DNA of 64,000 nucleotides from positions 57,946,001 through 58,010,000 of the forward strand of contig CM070903.1 of the NCBI GenBank assembly GCA_036417435.1, given 5' to 3'. The notes beneath the pieces were generated by a model. The model worked only from the letters and a program-made list of their open reading frames with translations. It ran no database searches and was not told where the DNA came from. Origin of the DNA: Inia geoffrensis. Its lineage: Eukaryota; Chordata; Mammalia; Artiodactyla; Iniidae. Numbering within the stretch: position 1 is the first letter of the stretch; every line of letters starts with the position of its first letter. Made by a program: the position numbers and the translations under genes. This document shows positions 11,661-24,963 of this stretch, piece by piece.

Positions 11661-14539
11661 AAACATTTTGATCTGAAGAATTGGTATCATTTCCTTTCTT
11701 ATAAGTGTGATAGACTATTCCAGTAAAAACATATGTGTCTGTGCTCTACCATTTTGGAATATTATTAATTATTGATTCAATTTCTCTTAATAGATATTGG
11801 CCTATGCAGATAATCTATTTTTTCTTCTGTGAATTTCGGTAGTTTGTGTCTTTTAAGGAATTAGTCCTTTTCGTCTAGGTTATAATACTTGTGGGAATAT
11901 GGTTTTTCATAGTATTCCTTTATTATCCCTTAATGTCTACAGGACCTTTAGTGATGGTCCCTTTTTCATTTCTAATATACATAATTTTGTCTTCTCTCTT
12001 TTTATTGTTTAGCTGGCTACAGTTTTATCCATTTTATTTCAAAGAACCAATTTATCAATTCTTTTCAAAGGACCAGGTCAAGTTTCATTGATTTTTCTCT
12101 ATTTATTTCCTGTTTTCAATTTCATTGTTTTCTCCTCTGATTTTCATTATTTCTTCTGCTTGATTTAGACCTAAATTGTTCTTCTTTCTCTAGTTTCCAT
12201 ATGTAGAAAGTGAGATTATTGATTTTAGAGCTTTCTTCTTTTCTCATATATGCATTTAATATTATAAATTTCCCTTTAGGCACTGCATTTGCTGCTATCA
12301 CCAATTTTGAGAAACTGTATTTAAATTTTTATTTAGTACAAGGTTTGTTAAATTTATTTTGAGACTTTTTTGACCTAGTGTCATATAAAACTGTGTTGTT
12401 TTATCTCCAAATAATTGAGAATTTTCCAACTATCTTTCTGTTGCTGATATCTAGTATTTAATTCTGATTTAATTCCATTGTGGTCTGAGAACGTATTTTG
12501 TATGATTTCCATTCTTTCAAATTGCTAAGGTGTGTTTTATGACCTACAGTGTGGTTTATTAAATTTCCACTGAGCCTGTGAAAAATATGTTGCTGTTGCT
12601 TGATGAAATATCAATATATTTTAAGTATCAATTAGATTGAGTTGATTGAGAGTGTTCTTCAGGTCAACTTTATTCTGACTGATTACCTACCTGCTTAGTC
12701 TATCAATTAGTAAAAGATTAGTCTTGAAGTCATCAACTATAGTTATATATTTGTTGATTTATCTTTTCAACTCTAGCAAATTTTGTAGCCCTGCATTCTA
12801 ATTATCTGTTGTTATGTGCATACATGTTATGGATCATTGTCTTGTTGAGAACTGACACCTTTATCATTATATAATGTCTCTCTATCCCTGATAATTTTCT
12901 TTGTTCTTCAGTTGGCTTTGTGTAAAATTAATATAGCTACTCTTTCCTTTTACTAGTATTGTCATAGCATATCTCCCCCAGTTCCTTTACTTTTAAACTA
13001 TTGGAACCCATTTATATTAAAATAGATTTCTTATAGATAACATATAGCTGCATATAGCTGGGACATTTTTATTTATTCATTCTGATAAGTTCTGTGTATC
13101 TATACTGTTGACATATAAAGTGATCAGTGATACAGTTATATTCACTTCCACCAAGTCTGTAAGTGTTTTCTATTTGTTGAACTTTCTTTGCTTTTTTCCC
13201 CTGCCTTTTATGGTTTAAATAGAGCACTTTTTGTGATTTCATTTTATTTATTTTCTTAGCACATAAATTATACTTCTATTTCATTTTTTTAGTGGTTGTT
13301 CTAGAGTTTACAATATACATTTCAAAGTAATCTAAGTCAGTCTCCTAATAACTCTGTATCACTTCATGTATAGTGCAGATACTTCCTAACAGCACTTCCA
13401 CTTCCTTCCTTACATCCCTTATGACACATGTCATTCATTTCCTTTATCCATATGCTATACCACTAAATACTTCAAACAAAAATTATCTTTTAGATAAATT
13501 AACAATAAGAAAAACAGATTTTATTTTACATTTTTTTTAAATTTGTTTATCCTATGCTCATTTTTTCTGTATGTATATCTGAATTCATGTCCTATATCAT
13601 TTTCCTTCTCCCTTAAGAACTCTTTATCATATTTGGCAGTATGGTTGTGCTGATGATTAAGTTTTTTAATTTTACTTTTATGAGAAAGTATTTCTCCTTT
13701 ATTTTTGGAAGATAATCTCACTGGATATAGAATTCCAAGTTTGTTTGTTTGTTTTCTTTCAATACTTTAAATATTTTACTCCACTCTCCTCTTGCTTACA
13801 TGGTTTCTGACAAGAAGTCCACTGTAATTATATTTGTTCTTCTTTTGTTTGGCCTTTTTCAAATTTTTCTCTCTTTGTCTTTAATTTGCTGCCAATTGAG
13901 TATGATATATCTAGGTGTATTTTTTTTATCCTGCTTAGTATTATCTGAGTTTCCTGGATCTGTGGTTTGTATATGTCATTAATTTTGGAAAATTATTATT
14001 ATTTATTCAATTATTTATTCATTATTTATTCAGTTACTTCCTCTGATCCTTTCAATCTTTTTTTCTCTTTCTGATATTCCAATTACACATATAATACACC
14101 TCTTGAAATTGTTCCATAGTTCACAGATGAGCCAGTCCATCTTTTTAAATTCTTCTTTTCTTTTTACTTTAGTTGGGGAAATTTCAATTGACATATCTTT
14201 AAGCAAACTGATTCTTTCCTTGGCTATGTCCAGTCTACTGATGAGTTCATCAAAGATACACTTCCTTTTTTTTTACAGTGTTTTGAAATTCTAGCATTTC
14301 CTTTTGATTCTTTCTTAGAGCCTGAATCTTTCTTCTTACATTGCTAATTCTTTCTTCCATGTTGTCTCCAATTCCATTAGAGCTCTTTAACATTTTTACC
14401 ATAGCTATTTTAAATTATCTGATAATTCCAAAATGTATTTCATATCACAGTTTGATTCTGTTTCCTGCTTTGTTTTTTAGGCTGTGATTTGTTGTTGTTG
14501 TTTGTTTGTTTCTTTTAGCATGACTTGTACTTTTTAGTT

Positions 14540-14780
14540 AAAAGCCAGGCATGATGGGCTTCCCTGGTGGCGCAGTGGTTGAGAGTCCGCCTGCCGATGC
14601 AGCGGATGTGGGTTCGTGCCCCGGTCTGGGAAGATCCCACATGCCGCGGAGCGGCTGGGCCCGTGAGCAATGGCCGCTGAGCCTGCGTGTCCAGAGCCTG
14701 TGCTCTGCAACGGAAGAGGCCACAACAGTGAGAGGCCTGCGTACCGCAAACAAACAAACAAAAAAAAGCCAGGCATGATG
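14540..14780 (+). mobile_element. CHR-type cetacean SINE with 17-bp TSD
   Basis: The body covers 14557-14763 and sits between two perfect copies of AAAAGCCAGGCATGATG (14540-14556 and 14764-14780). Box A is intact; box B reads GGGTTCGTGCC. The tail has become (CAAA)n. The SINE landed inside the old minus-strand L1M, so it is younger than that LINE. Confidence 0.96.
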
Positions 14781-14823
14781 TATTGGGTAATAGGAACTGA
14801 GGTACCAGGGCTTTAATATGAGG

Positions 14824-14879
14824 TTTATATCAATCTGGAGGAGTCAGGCTGTATTTATATCAATAGGAGTCAGGCTGTA
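14824..14879. repeat. Tandem duplication, two units
   Basis: The unit TTTATATCAATCTGGAGGAG followed by TCAGGCTGTA (14824-14853) repeats as a 26-bp version lacking four bases (14854-14879). It is local and lies within the ancient LINE. Confidence 0.85.
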
Positions 14880-15334
14880 TTTAGTGCTTACTGTAATTTT
14901 GGGTGCCAGTTTTATTCTAGCTTCAATTTGTGCCACCGTCATATTGCTCTGGTATCCTTTAATTCCCCTTCCCCTGTTGTCTTTAGGCTACCCCAAGAAC
15001 TCCTCCTTAAGCAGAGTCAATGTCTTGCAGTTCTTTCAGCTGTAAGCCATTGTTGTTATATTTGATGTGATGGTAAGATGTAGAAAGAGGAAGTGTTCTA
15101 TAATCGTACGATTAAATCTCTGTCTTTTAGTGTGCCTATGTCCCTGGGCTGTGTTCTTCACAATAGTTTCTTAGCTCTACCTGGCACCCCCTTCAGTGAG
15201 ACAGGAAGGCTGGAAAGCCCTAGTTGTATAAATTCCCTTTCTCCTATGTGGGATAAGGCTCTGGTAGTCTTTTCCCCTAGAGAATCTTTTCCCCTGGTAA
15301 GTCTTTTCCACTGGTGCATAGACATTTGTTATTT

Positions 15335-15351
15335 AGAACACTTATTTTAAA
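15335..15351. repeat. Left flank duplicate (decayed TSD) of inverted L1
   Basis: AGAACACTTATTTTAAA resembles AGAACGTTGGTTATGTAAA at 16441-16459. With some mismatches and a small indel, it is the expected trace of an old target-site duplication around the L1 that lies between. Confidence 0.5.
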
Positions 15352-15356
15352 ATTGG

Positions 15357-16440
15357 TTATTTTAGATTCTTCATATAAGTGGTGTCATGTAGTATTATCC
15401 TTCTGTATCTGGCTTATTCCACTTAGCATTTATTTCTTTCAGGTTGAACAATGTTGTCACAAATGGCAATATCTTCTTCTTTTTTAAGGCTGAAGAATAT
15501 TCCATTGTGTATGTGTATACACAATATATATGGGATATATATATATATATCTTCCATATCTTCTTTATCCATTCATCCATCAATGGACATTTTAGGTTGC
15601 TTCCATGTCTTGGTTATTATGTATAATGCTGCAATGAGGGTGTAGATATCTCAAGATTCTGATTTAAATTCCTTTAAATATACACATGAAGTGGGATTGC
15701 TCGGTTATATAGTAATTATATCTTTATTTTTTTAAAGAACCTCTATACTGTTTCATAGTGGCTGTATCCATTTACATTTCCACCAACAGTGAACAAGGCT
15801 TCTCTTTTCTCCACATCCTCACTAACAATTGTTGTCTTTTATTTTTTTGATAATGGCCATCTTAACTGGTAAGAGGTGATATTTCATTATGATTTTAATC
15901 TGCATTTCCCTGATGATTAGTAATGTTGAACACCTTTTGGTTTACCTGTTGACAATTTTATATGTCTTCTTTGGAGAAATGTCTGGTCAGTTCCTTTGCC
16001 TATTTTTTAATCAGTTATTAGTTATTTTTATATTGAGTTGAATGGTGGTTGCCAGGGACTAAGGGGAGGAGGACATGGGGAGGTAGTAAAGGAGGGTACA
16101 GAGTTTTAGTTATCCAAGATGAATAAGTCCTAGAGATTTACTATACAGCATAGAGCCTCTGTAACAATACTGCTTTGTATACTTAAAATTTTTCTAAGAG
16201 GATAGATCTTGTGTTATTGTTCTAATGATGGTAACAGTAGTAATAACAATAATAGCAATAAATAGAGGGTGGGAGGAAACTTTTGAAAGTGTTAGATACG
16301 TTTATGGTATAGAATGTGGTGATGGTTTTATGGATATACACTTACCTCGAAACTCATCAAGTTGTATACATTAAATATGTACAACTTTTTAAAAACGTCA
16401 ATCATACCTCAAAAATGTGGTTGAAAAAAGAAAAGAAAAA
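15357..16440 (+). mobile_element. L1M with 5' inversion (twin priming)
   Basis: Two oppositely oriented pieces of one old L1 abut at about 16040. The left piece (15357-16040) is antisense: it runs from the 3'UTR start back into the ORF2 C-terminus. The right piece (16041-16440) is the sense 3'UTR ending in an A-rich tail near 16425-16440. The left end (complement ...GAATCTAAAATAACC) and the start of the right piece (AATGGTGGTTGCCAGGG) lie about 25 bases apart in the usual L1M 3'UTR order. This is the pattern produced by twin priming. Decayed direct repeats flank the whole unit. Confidence 0.8.
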
Positions 16441-16459
16441 AGAACGTTGGTTATGTAAA

Positions 16460-18600
16460 GTAACCTCCTCCTGCCAGAGCCACAGGGGGATTTTTCTTAG
16501 CTCTGTACCTTAAGAATCTTGGTGAGTTTCAGGGAGGTAAAACCCACAAGAGTATAGCGTCGCCCTAAGGCTGTGGCCCCCAGGAATATTTCATCTTCAA
16601 GCTTTTCCACAATCAGTCTCCAGCAATTCGTCTATGTTATTATTTAAGTGTTCCTATCACTTACGGCTCTAGCAGCATCTGCTCCAAGCATATCTTAGCT
16701 GTGTTTCTCTTGATGAATGACCCTTTTATTATTATGTTGTATCCCTATTTTTCTCTTAGTAATTTTCTTTGTTCTGAAGTCCACTTTGTCTGAAAATAAT
16801 ATAGCCAGCATTCTCTTGATTATTTTCTGCATGGTGTATTTTATCCATTACTTTTACTTTTAACCAACTAAATATTGGAAGTAAATTTTTTTTATAGATT
16901 TCAAATAATTAGGGCAATTTTTAAAACCTGCTTTGCCAATCTCTGTCTTTAAAGTGATACATTTAGACCATTTATATATTTAAGGTAATTCTTGCTATTT
17001 TAGGGTTTAAATCTGCCATTGCATTACTTGTTTTCTGTTTATTCCTTCTGTATTTCATTTCTTTGTTTCTCTCCTGTGGGTTATTTTTATTTTGAGCTAT
17101 CTACTGTACCTGGGGATTTTTTTTATAGTTTTTAAATTTATTGGTTTCCCTAGGAATCATGAGACACATATATAGCTTATCACTTCTTACTGTCAACATT
17201 TTATTAGTACAAGAGGAATGTAGAAACCTTACTACATTTGAACTCATTGTTACCTTCTACCTTTTATGACATAGTTATATTTAATGTTGCCTTCATATAT
17301 ATTTAGATCCACATCAGATAATGTTATAACTCTTCTCTCATTAAAAAAAAAAAAAAAAAAAAAAACTCGAGGGGATAATTATAGCCTATTATGTTTGACC
17401 TTATATTTACTCTTTCCATTCTATTATTTTTTCTTGGCAGTCCAAGTTTCCTTCTATTATTATTTCCTTTCTCTCTATAGAACTTTCTTTAGCATTTTGT
17501 TTATAGCAGGTCTGCTTGTGGTACTCTCTTAGTCCTCATGGTCAGTCTTTTTTATGGAGATTGTTACTATTTCTCCTATGTTTATGAAGGCTATTTTATC
17601 TAGATAAAGGATTTGAGATTGTCAGTTCTTCTTTTCGGCACTTGAAAAAAGTTGGGCAACTTTCTTCTGTCCTCCATGGTTTCTAATGAAATACTCTGCT
17701 GCCATTCAAATTGTTATTTGTGTAGAAGTAACACATTACATCTTTTTGAATACTTTCATTATTTTTTTCTGTCTTTTATTTAGAGGTAAAATATTTCATT
17801 TTGATATGTTAATGTGTGTATTTCTTTAGTTTTAGCTTCTTGGTTAGATTTGGAAAGATTTCAGTCTTTATTTCTTCAAGTATTTTTTTTTCAACCATCT
17901 GCTCTTTCTCTTCTTCTGAGATTCCAGTGATACAAATATTATATCTTTTATAATTGTCCATAAATTCTTGAATCTATGTTCACTTTTTAAAAAATGTATG
18001 TTCTCTTTGATGTTCAAATTAGATAGTTTCTATTGATCTGTTGTCAAGCTCAGTGACAATTTCCAGTCATCTCCATTTTTTTAATTAAACCCATCTAGTG
18101 ACTTTTTTTCTTTGTTATTTTATTTGAAGTTTTAAATTTTGATTTGGCTCTTTATGTTTTCTATTTATTTTTTGAGATGTTTTATTTTTTAACTGCTCCA
18201 AAAGGGTCTTTAATTTCTTGTTGGAACATTTTTATCATAGATGCTTTAAAATTCTTCCCAGATAATTTTGTCATCTGTACCACTGCAATATTGACACCTG
18301 TTGATTGCTTTTCTCATTGAACTTGAGGTGTTCCTGAGTCTTAGTATAACAGATAATTTGGGTTGTGTTCTGAGCCTTTTATGAGTTGTTTATATTTTAC
18401 GTTTTAGCAGACAGTACACCTGTTTAGGTTCAGAATTCATGTCCTGGGCTAATTTTACAGCCCATGATTCAAATAGCAAACTGATTTCAAAGCCCTTTCA
18501 GTGCTATTTTGGTAAATACCACTGTGGGCTGCCTGCAATTCAAAATCTGGGCAATGTTACACACCATCGTCCAGTTTTCATAATGTGTATTGTGTTGATT
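16460..18600 (-). repeat. Ancient L1M/HAL1-type LINE, second block
   Basis: The first ~220 bp probably continue the 5' part of the LINE interrupted at 15335. From about 16680 a further antisense copy of an L1M/HAL1 is readable: the ORF2 N-terminal region (GTCCACTTTGTCTGAAAAT), the inter-ORF region and ORF1-like sequence to about 18400. A 23-base A-run (17343-17365) interrupts it. No long open frame survives. Confidence 0.7.
17343..17365. repeat. Poly(A) run of 23
   Basis: An uninterrupted A-run inside the antisense LINE. It could be a mononucleotide expansion, or the tail of a small insertion whose body I cannot recognise. Confidence 0.9.
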
Positions 18601-20714
18601 CTGTTTGTTTCATGAATGTCCCAGACATTATACATAGATTTGTTTGGCCTATCTGTATGATTCCTTCCTGGATACATCTTAATTGTTTAGTTAGCAAGAA
18701 TCCCAGTTCTTAACCTTATACACATTGCCCCACAGTGCATTGACAGCCATAAAAGCTCATATCCTTTTATTACACTGTAAAGGGACTCAACCCAGCTTAT
18801 CTTTATCCACGGAAGTGAGATCAATAAAATATGTCAGGAAAAGCTTTAAGGAGAAAGTAGAGCTATTATTATTTAGGTATGGAGAAGGAAGTGATGTTTA
18901 AGGACCCTAGGGGGATTCTTAAAATGTGGTTGTAGCTGATCCACAGAATGGTGTTTTGAAGCACTGGGAGTGAAAGAGAGGGAGAGAGATATTATCTAAT
19001 TTAATCTTTACAACTCTGTGAGAATACTATAATTATGGCTATTATTATAATTACAATTATGATCTCATTTTATAGATGACAAAAATATTGCTCAAAACAT
19101 TAAGTAACGGCTAGGTTGTAACAGAACATAGACGTACACTATTAGTTCCAAATCCCATACTTTCTTAAGGTTTGTTGGATTTGGAGAGTTGATCAAGCAT
19201 TCAGGCATTGCAACTGTAGCTTTTATTTACAATAATAGAAAAAATAAGTCTGGAACAGAGGCAGGGCCTGATTCTCCAACATTTTGGAATTCCAGAATAA
19301 GAAGTGTGGACTTCATTGAATCCAAACTTGGATCCGCTGAGACATTTTAAACATGAAAGTGACTCAAAGCATCTCCTTAGCAAGACTGATCTGAAAACAG
19401 AGTATAAGATAGATGTGAGCACTGACACAGTCAGACATGAGTGAAGTTAGTGAAACATTGCAGGCATCATTGGAATGTAGCTTTTAATATGCTATCAGTA
19501 CGTGGAATCCATTGGAATAGAACACTATTTTAGAAACAGATTATAGATTTTATATAAAGCGAACTACCTGTAATTATATAAATAGACATTAAAATGATAT
19601 GGATCACACGTTCCCATTCTCTAGGACATACGATCATGTCCAGATGGTATCAGAAATGCCCTCACAAGATAATCCAGAGATTAATTAACAGCTTTTTGGA
19701 GGACTTTTCTTTCATCCATAGAAATATCTGGTATTGGTCAAGGTTAGAGAGAAATCACAGAGATAAATAATGATTTGCTACAATAAGTACAACTGAATAT
19801 TTCTGATCCTAACATATGTTGCATTCCTAATTTCTTAATTCATTAATAATTGGGCTTAAATATCTGTTTTAAAGAAGATCAGCAAACACGCTGTGATTTT
19901 TTTTGTTATCACCTATCATATAAGGACATTACCTGATGCAATGATAGCCATTGAGCACATTAATAGACAAACTACACCAGAGATCACAGAACAGAAAGTC
20001 ACAGTTAATTACAGACAAAGTCACAGTTTATTAAATAAATTTAACACTCAAAGCAAGAGGCAATAGAGAGAGATGAGATAGGATAATAGAAATAGAATAA
20101 GTTAGAATAGGTTGTACATGGGAGAAAGGACCTGCTAATGGGTCCTGGGTTTTATAATGTTCAAATGTTCTTTCTGTCTTTCTCTTGGCCACCATGTCCT
20201 TCCATGCTGATGATACGATTTTGAGAACCAGACTTGAAGTATGTGCAAAGGGCTCATAGACAAAAGGTGCCAGGGCTAATAACACACAATACTCTGTCAG
20301 ACAAGTGCAGAGGCAGAGAGCTTGCCAGTTAGTCTACTGAATAACTGTGGGTGTTATCTGTCATTTTGGGGTAGAACATACCTGGGGCCATAATGGAGCT
20401 ATATTAGGTGTCACCAATGGGTTATGGATGTAGGAATGAGAGAGCTCTTAGCCCACAAGACACATTTTTAATATATGACCTTTCTATCTCTTTTTATCTT
20501 TATGAGACACTTTTGTTTATTTCAGCATATGTTATAATTAATTTTGCCATTTTTAGCATGTCCTATAGATTATTATTTACTATTTATATTTAGCTCAGCT
20601 TAAGGATTCTGCCTATATCTCACATTCTACTTGTTTACTCATTATATATATTTAACATATGGTGAGTTTTACCTACGTCTCATAGTATATCAGCTTATTA
20701 TCTTGGCTTATCAC
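18601..20714. other. Mostly unique DNA, no gene seen
   Basis: Apart from the MIR at 18990-19166, nothing is recognised. The segment 19950-20330 has a shape reminiscent of an old LTR, but no boundaries or TSD could be found, so it is not called. Confidence 0.5.
18990..19166 (-). repeat. MIR SINE
   Basis: Reverse MIR order is visible: ATCTAATTTAATCTTTACAA, then TCATTTTATAGATGACAAAA, then AAGTAACGGCTAGGTTGTAA and CCAAATCCCATACTTT. It is diverged. Confidence 0.75.
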
Positions 20715-21110
20715 TTTTTTTTCCCAAATTATTTATTTATTTTTAACATCTTTATTGGAGTATAATTGCTTTACAATGGTGTGTTAGTTTCTGCTTTATA
20801 ACAAAATGAATCAGTTATACATATACATATATCCCCATATCTCTTCCCTCTTGCATCTCCCTCCTGCCCAACCTCCCTATCCCACCCCTCCAGGTGGTCA
20901 CAGTTAACCGAGCTGATCTCCCTGTGCTATGCGGCTGCTTCCCACTAGCTATCTATTTTATGGTTGGTAGTGTATATATGTCCATGCCACTCTCTCACTT
21001 TGTCCCAGCTTACCCTTACCCCTCTCTGTATCCTCAAGTCCATTCTCTGATAGGTCTGTGTCTTTATCCCCATCTTGCCCCTTGGTTCTTCATGACCATT
21101 TTTTTTTTTA

Positions 21111-24100
21111 TTAGATTCCATATATATGTGTTAGCATATGGTGTTTGTTTATCTCTTTCTGACTTACTTCACTCTGTATGACAGACTCTAGGTCCATCCA
21201 CCTCACTACAAATAACTCAATTTCGTTTCTTTTTATGGTTGAGTAATATTCCATTGTATATATGTGCCACATCTTCTTTATCCATTCATCTGTTGATGGA
21301 CACTTAGGTTGCTTCCATGTCCTGACTCTTGTAAATAGAGCTGCAATTAACATTTTGGTACATGACCCTGAATTATGGTTTTCTCAGGGTATATGTCCAG
21401 TAGTGGGATTACTGGGTAATATGGTAGTTCTATTTTTCGTTTTTTAAGGAACCTCCATACTGTTCTCCATAGTGGCAGTATCAATTTACATTCCAACCAA
21501 CAGTGCAAGAGGGTACCCTGTTCTCCACACCCTCTCCAGCATTTATTGTTTGTAGATTTTTTGATGATGGCCATTCTGACTGGTGTGAGATTATATCGCA
21601 TTGTAGTTTTGATTTGCATTTCTCTAATGATTAATGATGTTGAGCATTCTTTCATGTGATTGTTGGCAATCTGTATATCTCCTTGGAGAAATGTCTATTT
21701 AGGTCTTCTGCCCATTTTTGAAATGGATTGTTTGTTTCTTTGATATTGAGCTGCTTGTAAATTTTGGAGATTAATCCTTTGTCAGTTGCTTCATCTGAAA
21801 ATATTTTCTCCCATTCTAAGGGTTGTCTTTTTGTCTTCTTTATGGTTTCCTATGCTGTGCAAAAGCTTTTAACTTTCATTAGGGCCCATTTGGTTATTTT
21901 TGTTTTTATTTCCGTTTCTCTAGCAGGTGGGTCAAAAAGGATCTTGTTGTGGTATATGTCATAGTGTGCTCTGCCTATGTTTTCCTCTAAGAGTTTGATA
22001 GTGTCTGCCCTTACATTTAGGTCTTTAATCCATTTTGAGTTTATTTTTGTGTATGGTGTTACGGAGTGTTCCAACTTCATTCTTTGACATGTAGCTGTCC
22101 AGTTTTCCCAGCACGACTTATTGAACAGGCTGTCTTTTCTCCACTGTATCTTCTTGCCTCCTTTATCAAAGATAAGGTGACCATATGTGCGTGGGTTTAT
22201 CTCTGGGCTTTCTATCCTGTTCCATTGATCTATATTTCTGTTTTTCTGCCAGTACCATACTTTTGTGATTAGTGTACCTTTGTAGTATAGTCTGAAGTCA
22301 GGGAGCCTGATTCCTCCAGCTCCGTTTTTCTTTCTCAAGATTGCTTTGGCTATTTGGGGTCTTTTGTGTTTCCATACAAATTGTGAACTTTTTTGTTCTA
22401 CTTCTGTGAAAATGCCAGTGGTAGTTTGATAGGGATTGCACTGAATCTGTAGATTGCGTTGGTTAGTATAGTCATTTTCGCAACCTTGATTCTTCCAATC
22501 CAAGAACATGGTATATCTCTCTATCTATTTGTATTATCTTTAATTTCTTTCATCAGTGTCTTATAATTTTCTGCATACAGGTCTTTTGTCTCCTTAGGTA
22601 GGTTAATTCCTAGATATATGATTCTCATTGTTGCAGAGGTAAATGGGAGTGTTTCCTTAATTTCACTATCAGATTTTTCATCATTAGTGTATAGGAATGC
22701 AAGAGATTTCTATGCATTAATTTTGTATCCCGCTACATTACCAATTCATTGATTAACTCTAGTAGTTTTCTGGTAGCATCTTAGGATTCTCTATGTATAG
22801 CATCATGTCATCTGCAAACAGTGACAGCTTTACTTCTTCTTTTCCAATTTGGATTCCTTTTATTTCTTTTTCTTCTCTGATTGCTATGGCTAAAATTTCC
22901 AAAGATATGTTGAATAATAGTGGTGAGGGTGGGCAACCTTGTTTTGTTCCTGTTCTTAGTGGAAATGGTTTTAGTTTTTCACCATTGAGGATGATGTTGG
23001 CTGTGGATTTGTCATATAGGCCTTTATTATGTTGAGGAAAGTTCCCTCTATGCCTACTTTCTGCAGGGTTTTTATCATAAATGGGTGTTGAATTTTGTCA
23101 GAAGCTTTTTCTGCATCTATTGAGATGATCATATGTTTTTTCTCCTTCACTTTGTTAATATGGTTTATCACGTTGATTGGTTTGTGTATATTGAAGAATC
23201 CTTGCTTTCCTGGGATAAACCCCACTTGATCATGGTGTATGATCCTTTTAATGTGCTGTTGGATTCTGTTTGCTGGTATTTTGTTGAGGATTTTTGCTAC
23301 TATTTTCATCAGTGATGTTGGCCTGTAGTTTTCTTTCTTTGTGACATCTTTGTTTGGCTTTGGTATCAGGGTGGTGGTGGCCTCGTAGAATGAGTTTGGG
23401 AGTGTTCCTCGCTCTGCTGTATTTTGAGAAGAATAGATAGGTGGTAGCTCTTTCTAAATGTTTGATAGAATTTGCCTGTGAAGTCATCTGGTCCTGGGCT
23501 TTTATTTTTTGGAAGATTTTTAAACACAGTTTCAATTTCAGTGCTTGTGATTGGTCTGTTCATATTTTCTATTTCTTCCTGGTTCAGTCTCAGAAGGTTG
23601 TGTTTTTCTAAGAATTTGTGCATTCCTTCCAGGTTGTCCATTTTATTGGCATAGAGTTGCTTGTAGTAATCTCTCACGATCCTTTGTATTTCTGCAGTGT
23701 CAGTTGTTACTTCTCCTTTTTCATTTGTAATTCTATTGATTTGAGTCTTCTTCCTTTTTTTCTTGATGAGTCTGGCTAATGGTTTATCAATTTTGTTGAT
23801 CTTCTCAAAAAACTAGCTTTTAGTTTTATTGATCTTTGCTATTGTTTCCTTCATTTCTTTTTCATTTATTTCTGATCCAATCTTTATGATTTCTTTCCTT
23901 CTGTTAACTTTGGGGGTTTTTTGCTCTTCTTTCTCTAATTGCTTTAGGTGTAAGTTTTGGTTGTTTATTTGAGATGTTTCTTGTTTCTTAAGATAGGATT
24001 GTATTGCTGTAAACTTCCCTCTTTGAACTGCCTTTGCTGCATCCCATACGTTTTGGGTAATCATGTTTTCATTGTCATTTGTTTCTAGGTACTTTTTGAT

Positions 24101-24905
24101 TTTCTCTTTCATTTTTTCAGTGATATCTTGGTTATTAAGTACTGTATTGTTTAGCCTTCATGTGTTTGTATTTTTTACAGATTTTTTCCTGTAATTGATA
24201 TCTAGTCTCATAGAGTTCTGTTTAGAAAAGAAACTTGATACGATTTCAATTTTCTTAAATTTACCAAGATATGTGATTTGTGACCCAAGATATGATCTAT
24301 CCTGGAGAATGTTCCAAGAGCACTTCAAAAGAATGTGTGTTCTGTTGTTTTTGGGAGGAATATCCTATAAATATCAATTAAGTCCTTCTTGTTTAATGTA
24401 TCATTTAAAGCTTGTGTTTCCTTTTTTATTTTCATTTTCGATGATCTGTCCATTAGTGAAAGTGGGGTGTTAAAGTCCCCTACTATGATTGTGTTACTGT
24501 CGATTTCCCCTTTTATAGCTGTTCATATTTGCCTTATATATTGAGGTGCTCCTACGTTGGGTGCATAAATATTTACAATTGTTATATCTTCTTCTTGGAT
24601 TGATCCCTTGTTCATTATTTGGTGTCCTTCTTTGTCTCTTGTAATTGTCTTGGTTTAAAGTCTATTTTGTATGATATGAGAATTGCTACTCCAGCTTTCT
24701 TTTGATTTGCATTTGCATGGAATATCTTTTTCCATGTCCTCACTTTCAGTCTGTATGTGTCCCGACATCTGACGTGGGTCTCTTGTAGACAGCATATATA
24801 CGGGTCTTGTTCTTGTATCCGTTAGGCCAGTCTATGTCTTTTGGTTGGAGCATTTAATCCATTTACATTTAAGGTAGTTATTGATATGTATGTTCCTATT
24901 ACCAT
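21111..24905 (-). pseudogene. L1 ORF2 remnant (endonuclease/reverse transcriptase)
   Basis: The start is the ATG complement of 24903-24905, which leads into an ITTLNVNGLNAPTK N-terminus typical of ORF2. The stop lies at 21111 after THIYGI. Endonuclease, reverse-transcriptase (LFADDMM) and C-terminal cysteine regions follow in order. The longest intact piece is 21850-22509 (219 residues). The endonuclease motif expected to read SDHNAM reads SKQNSM (complement of about 24215-24226), so the catalytic Asp-His pair is lost. ORF2p normally nicks target DNA and reverse transcribes L1 RNA. Confidence 0.92.
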
Positions 24906-24963
24906 TTTCTTAATTGTTTTGGGTTTGTTATTCTAGGTCTTTTCCTTCTCTTGTGTTTCCTGC

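Larger units (their letters stand above)
11731..15334 (-). repeat. Ancient L1M/HAL1-type LINE
   Basis: The plus strand reads as the complement of an old L1. First comes the ORF2 endonuclease half (for example TTCCATTGTGGTCTGAGAA near 12475), then the inter-ORF TTGTTCTAGAGTTTACAATA block near 13300, then ORF1-like sequence near 13700-14460, then a 5' region. It is far more diverged than the two young L1s and holds only short open pieces. It is split by a CHR SINE (14557-14763) and continues beyond an inverted L1 insertion at 15357-16440. Confidence 0.75.

Noticed and set aside
14824..14879. Short-repeat array such as a CRISPR
   Set aside because: Only two adjacent imperfect units, in a mammalian LINE.
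19950..20330. Possible old LTR
   Set aside because: Some LTR-like features (TTTATTAAATAAA, polypyrimidine end), but no TG...CA borders or TSD, and no family recognised.
21850..22509. 219-codon minus-strand open frame as a possible gene
   Set aside because: It is the best preserved piece of L1 ORF2 (copy 2), not a separate gene.
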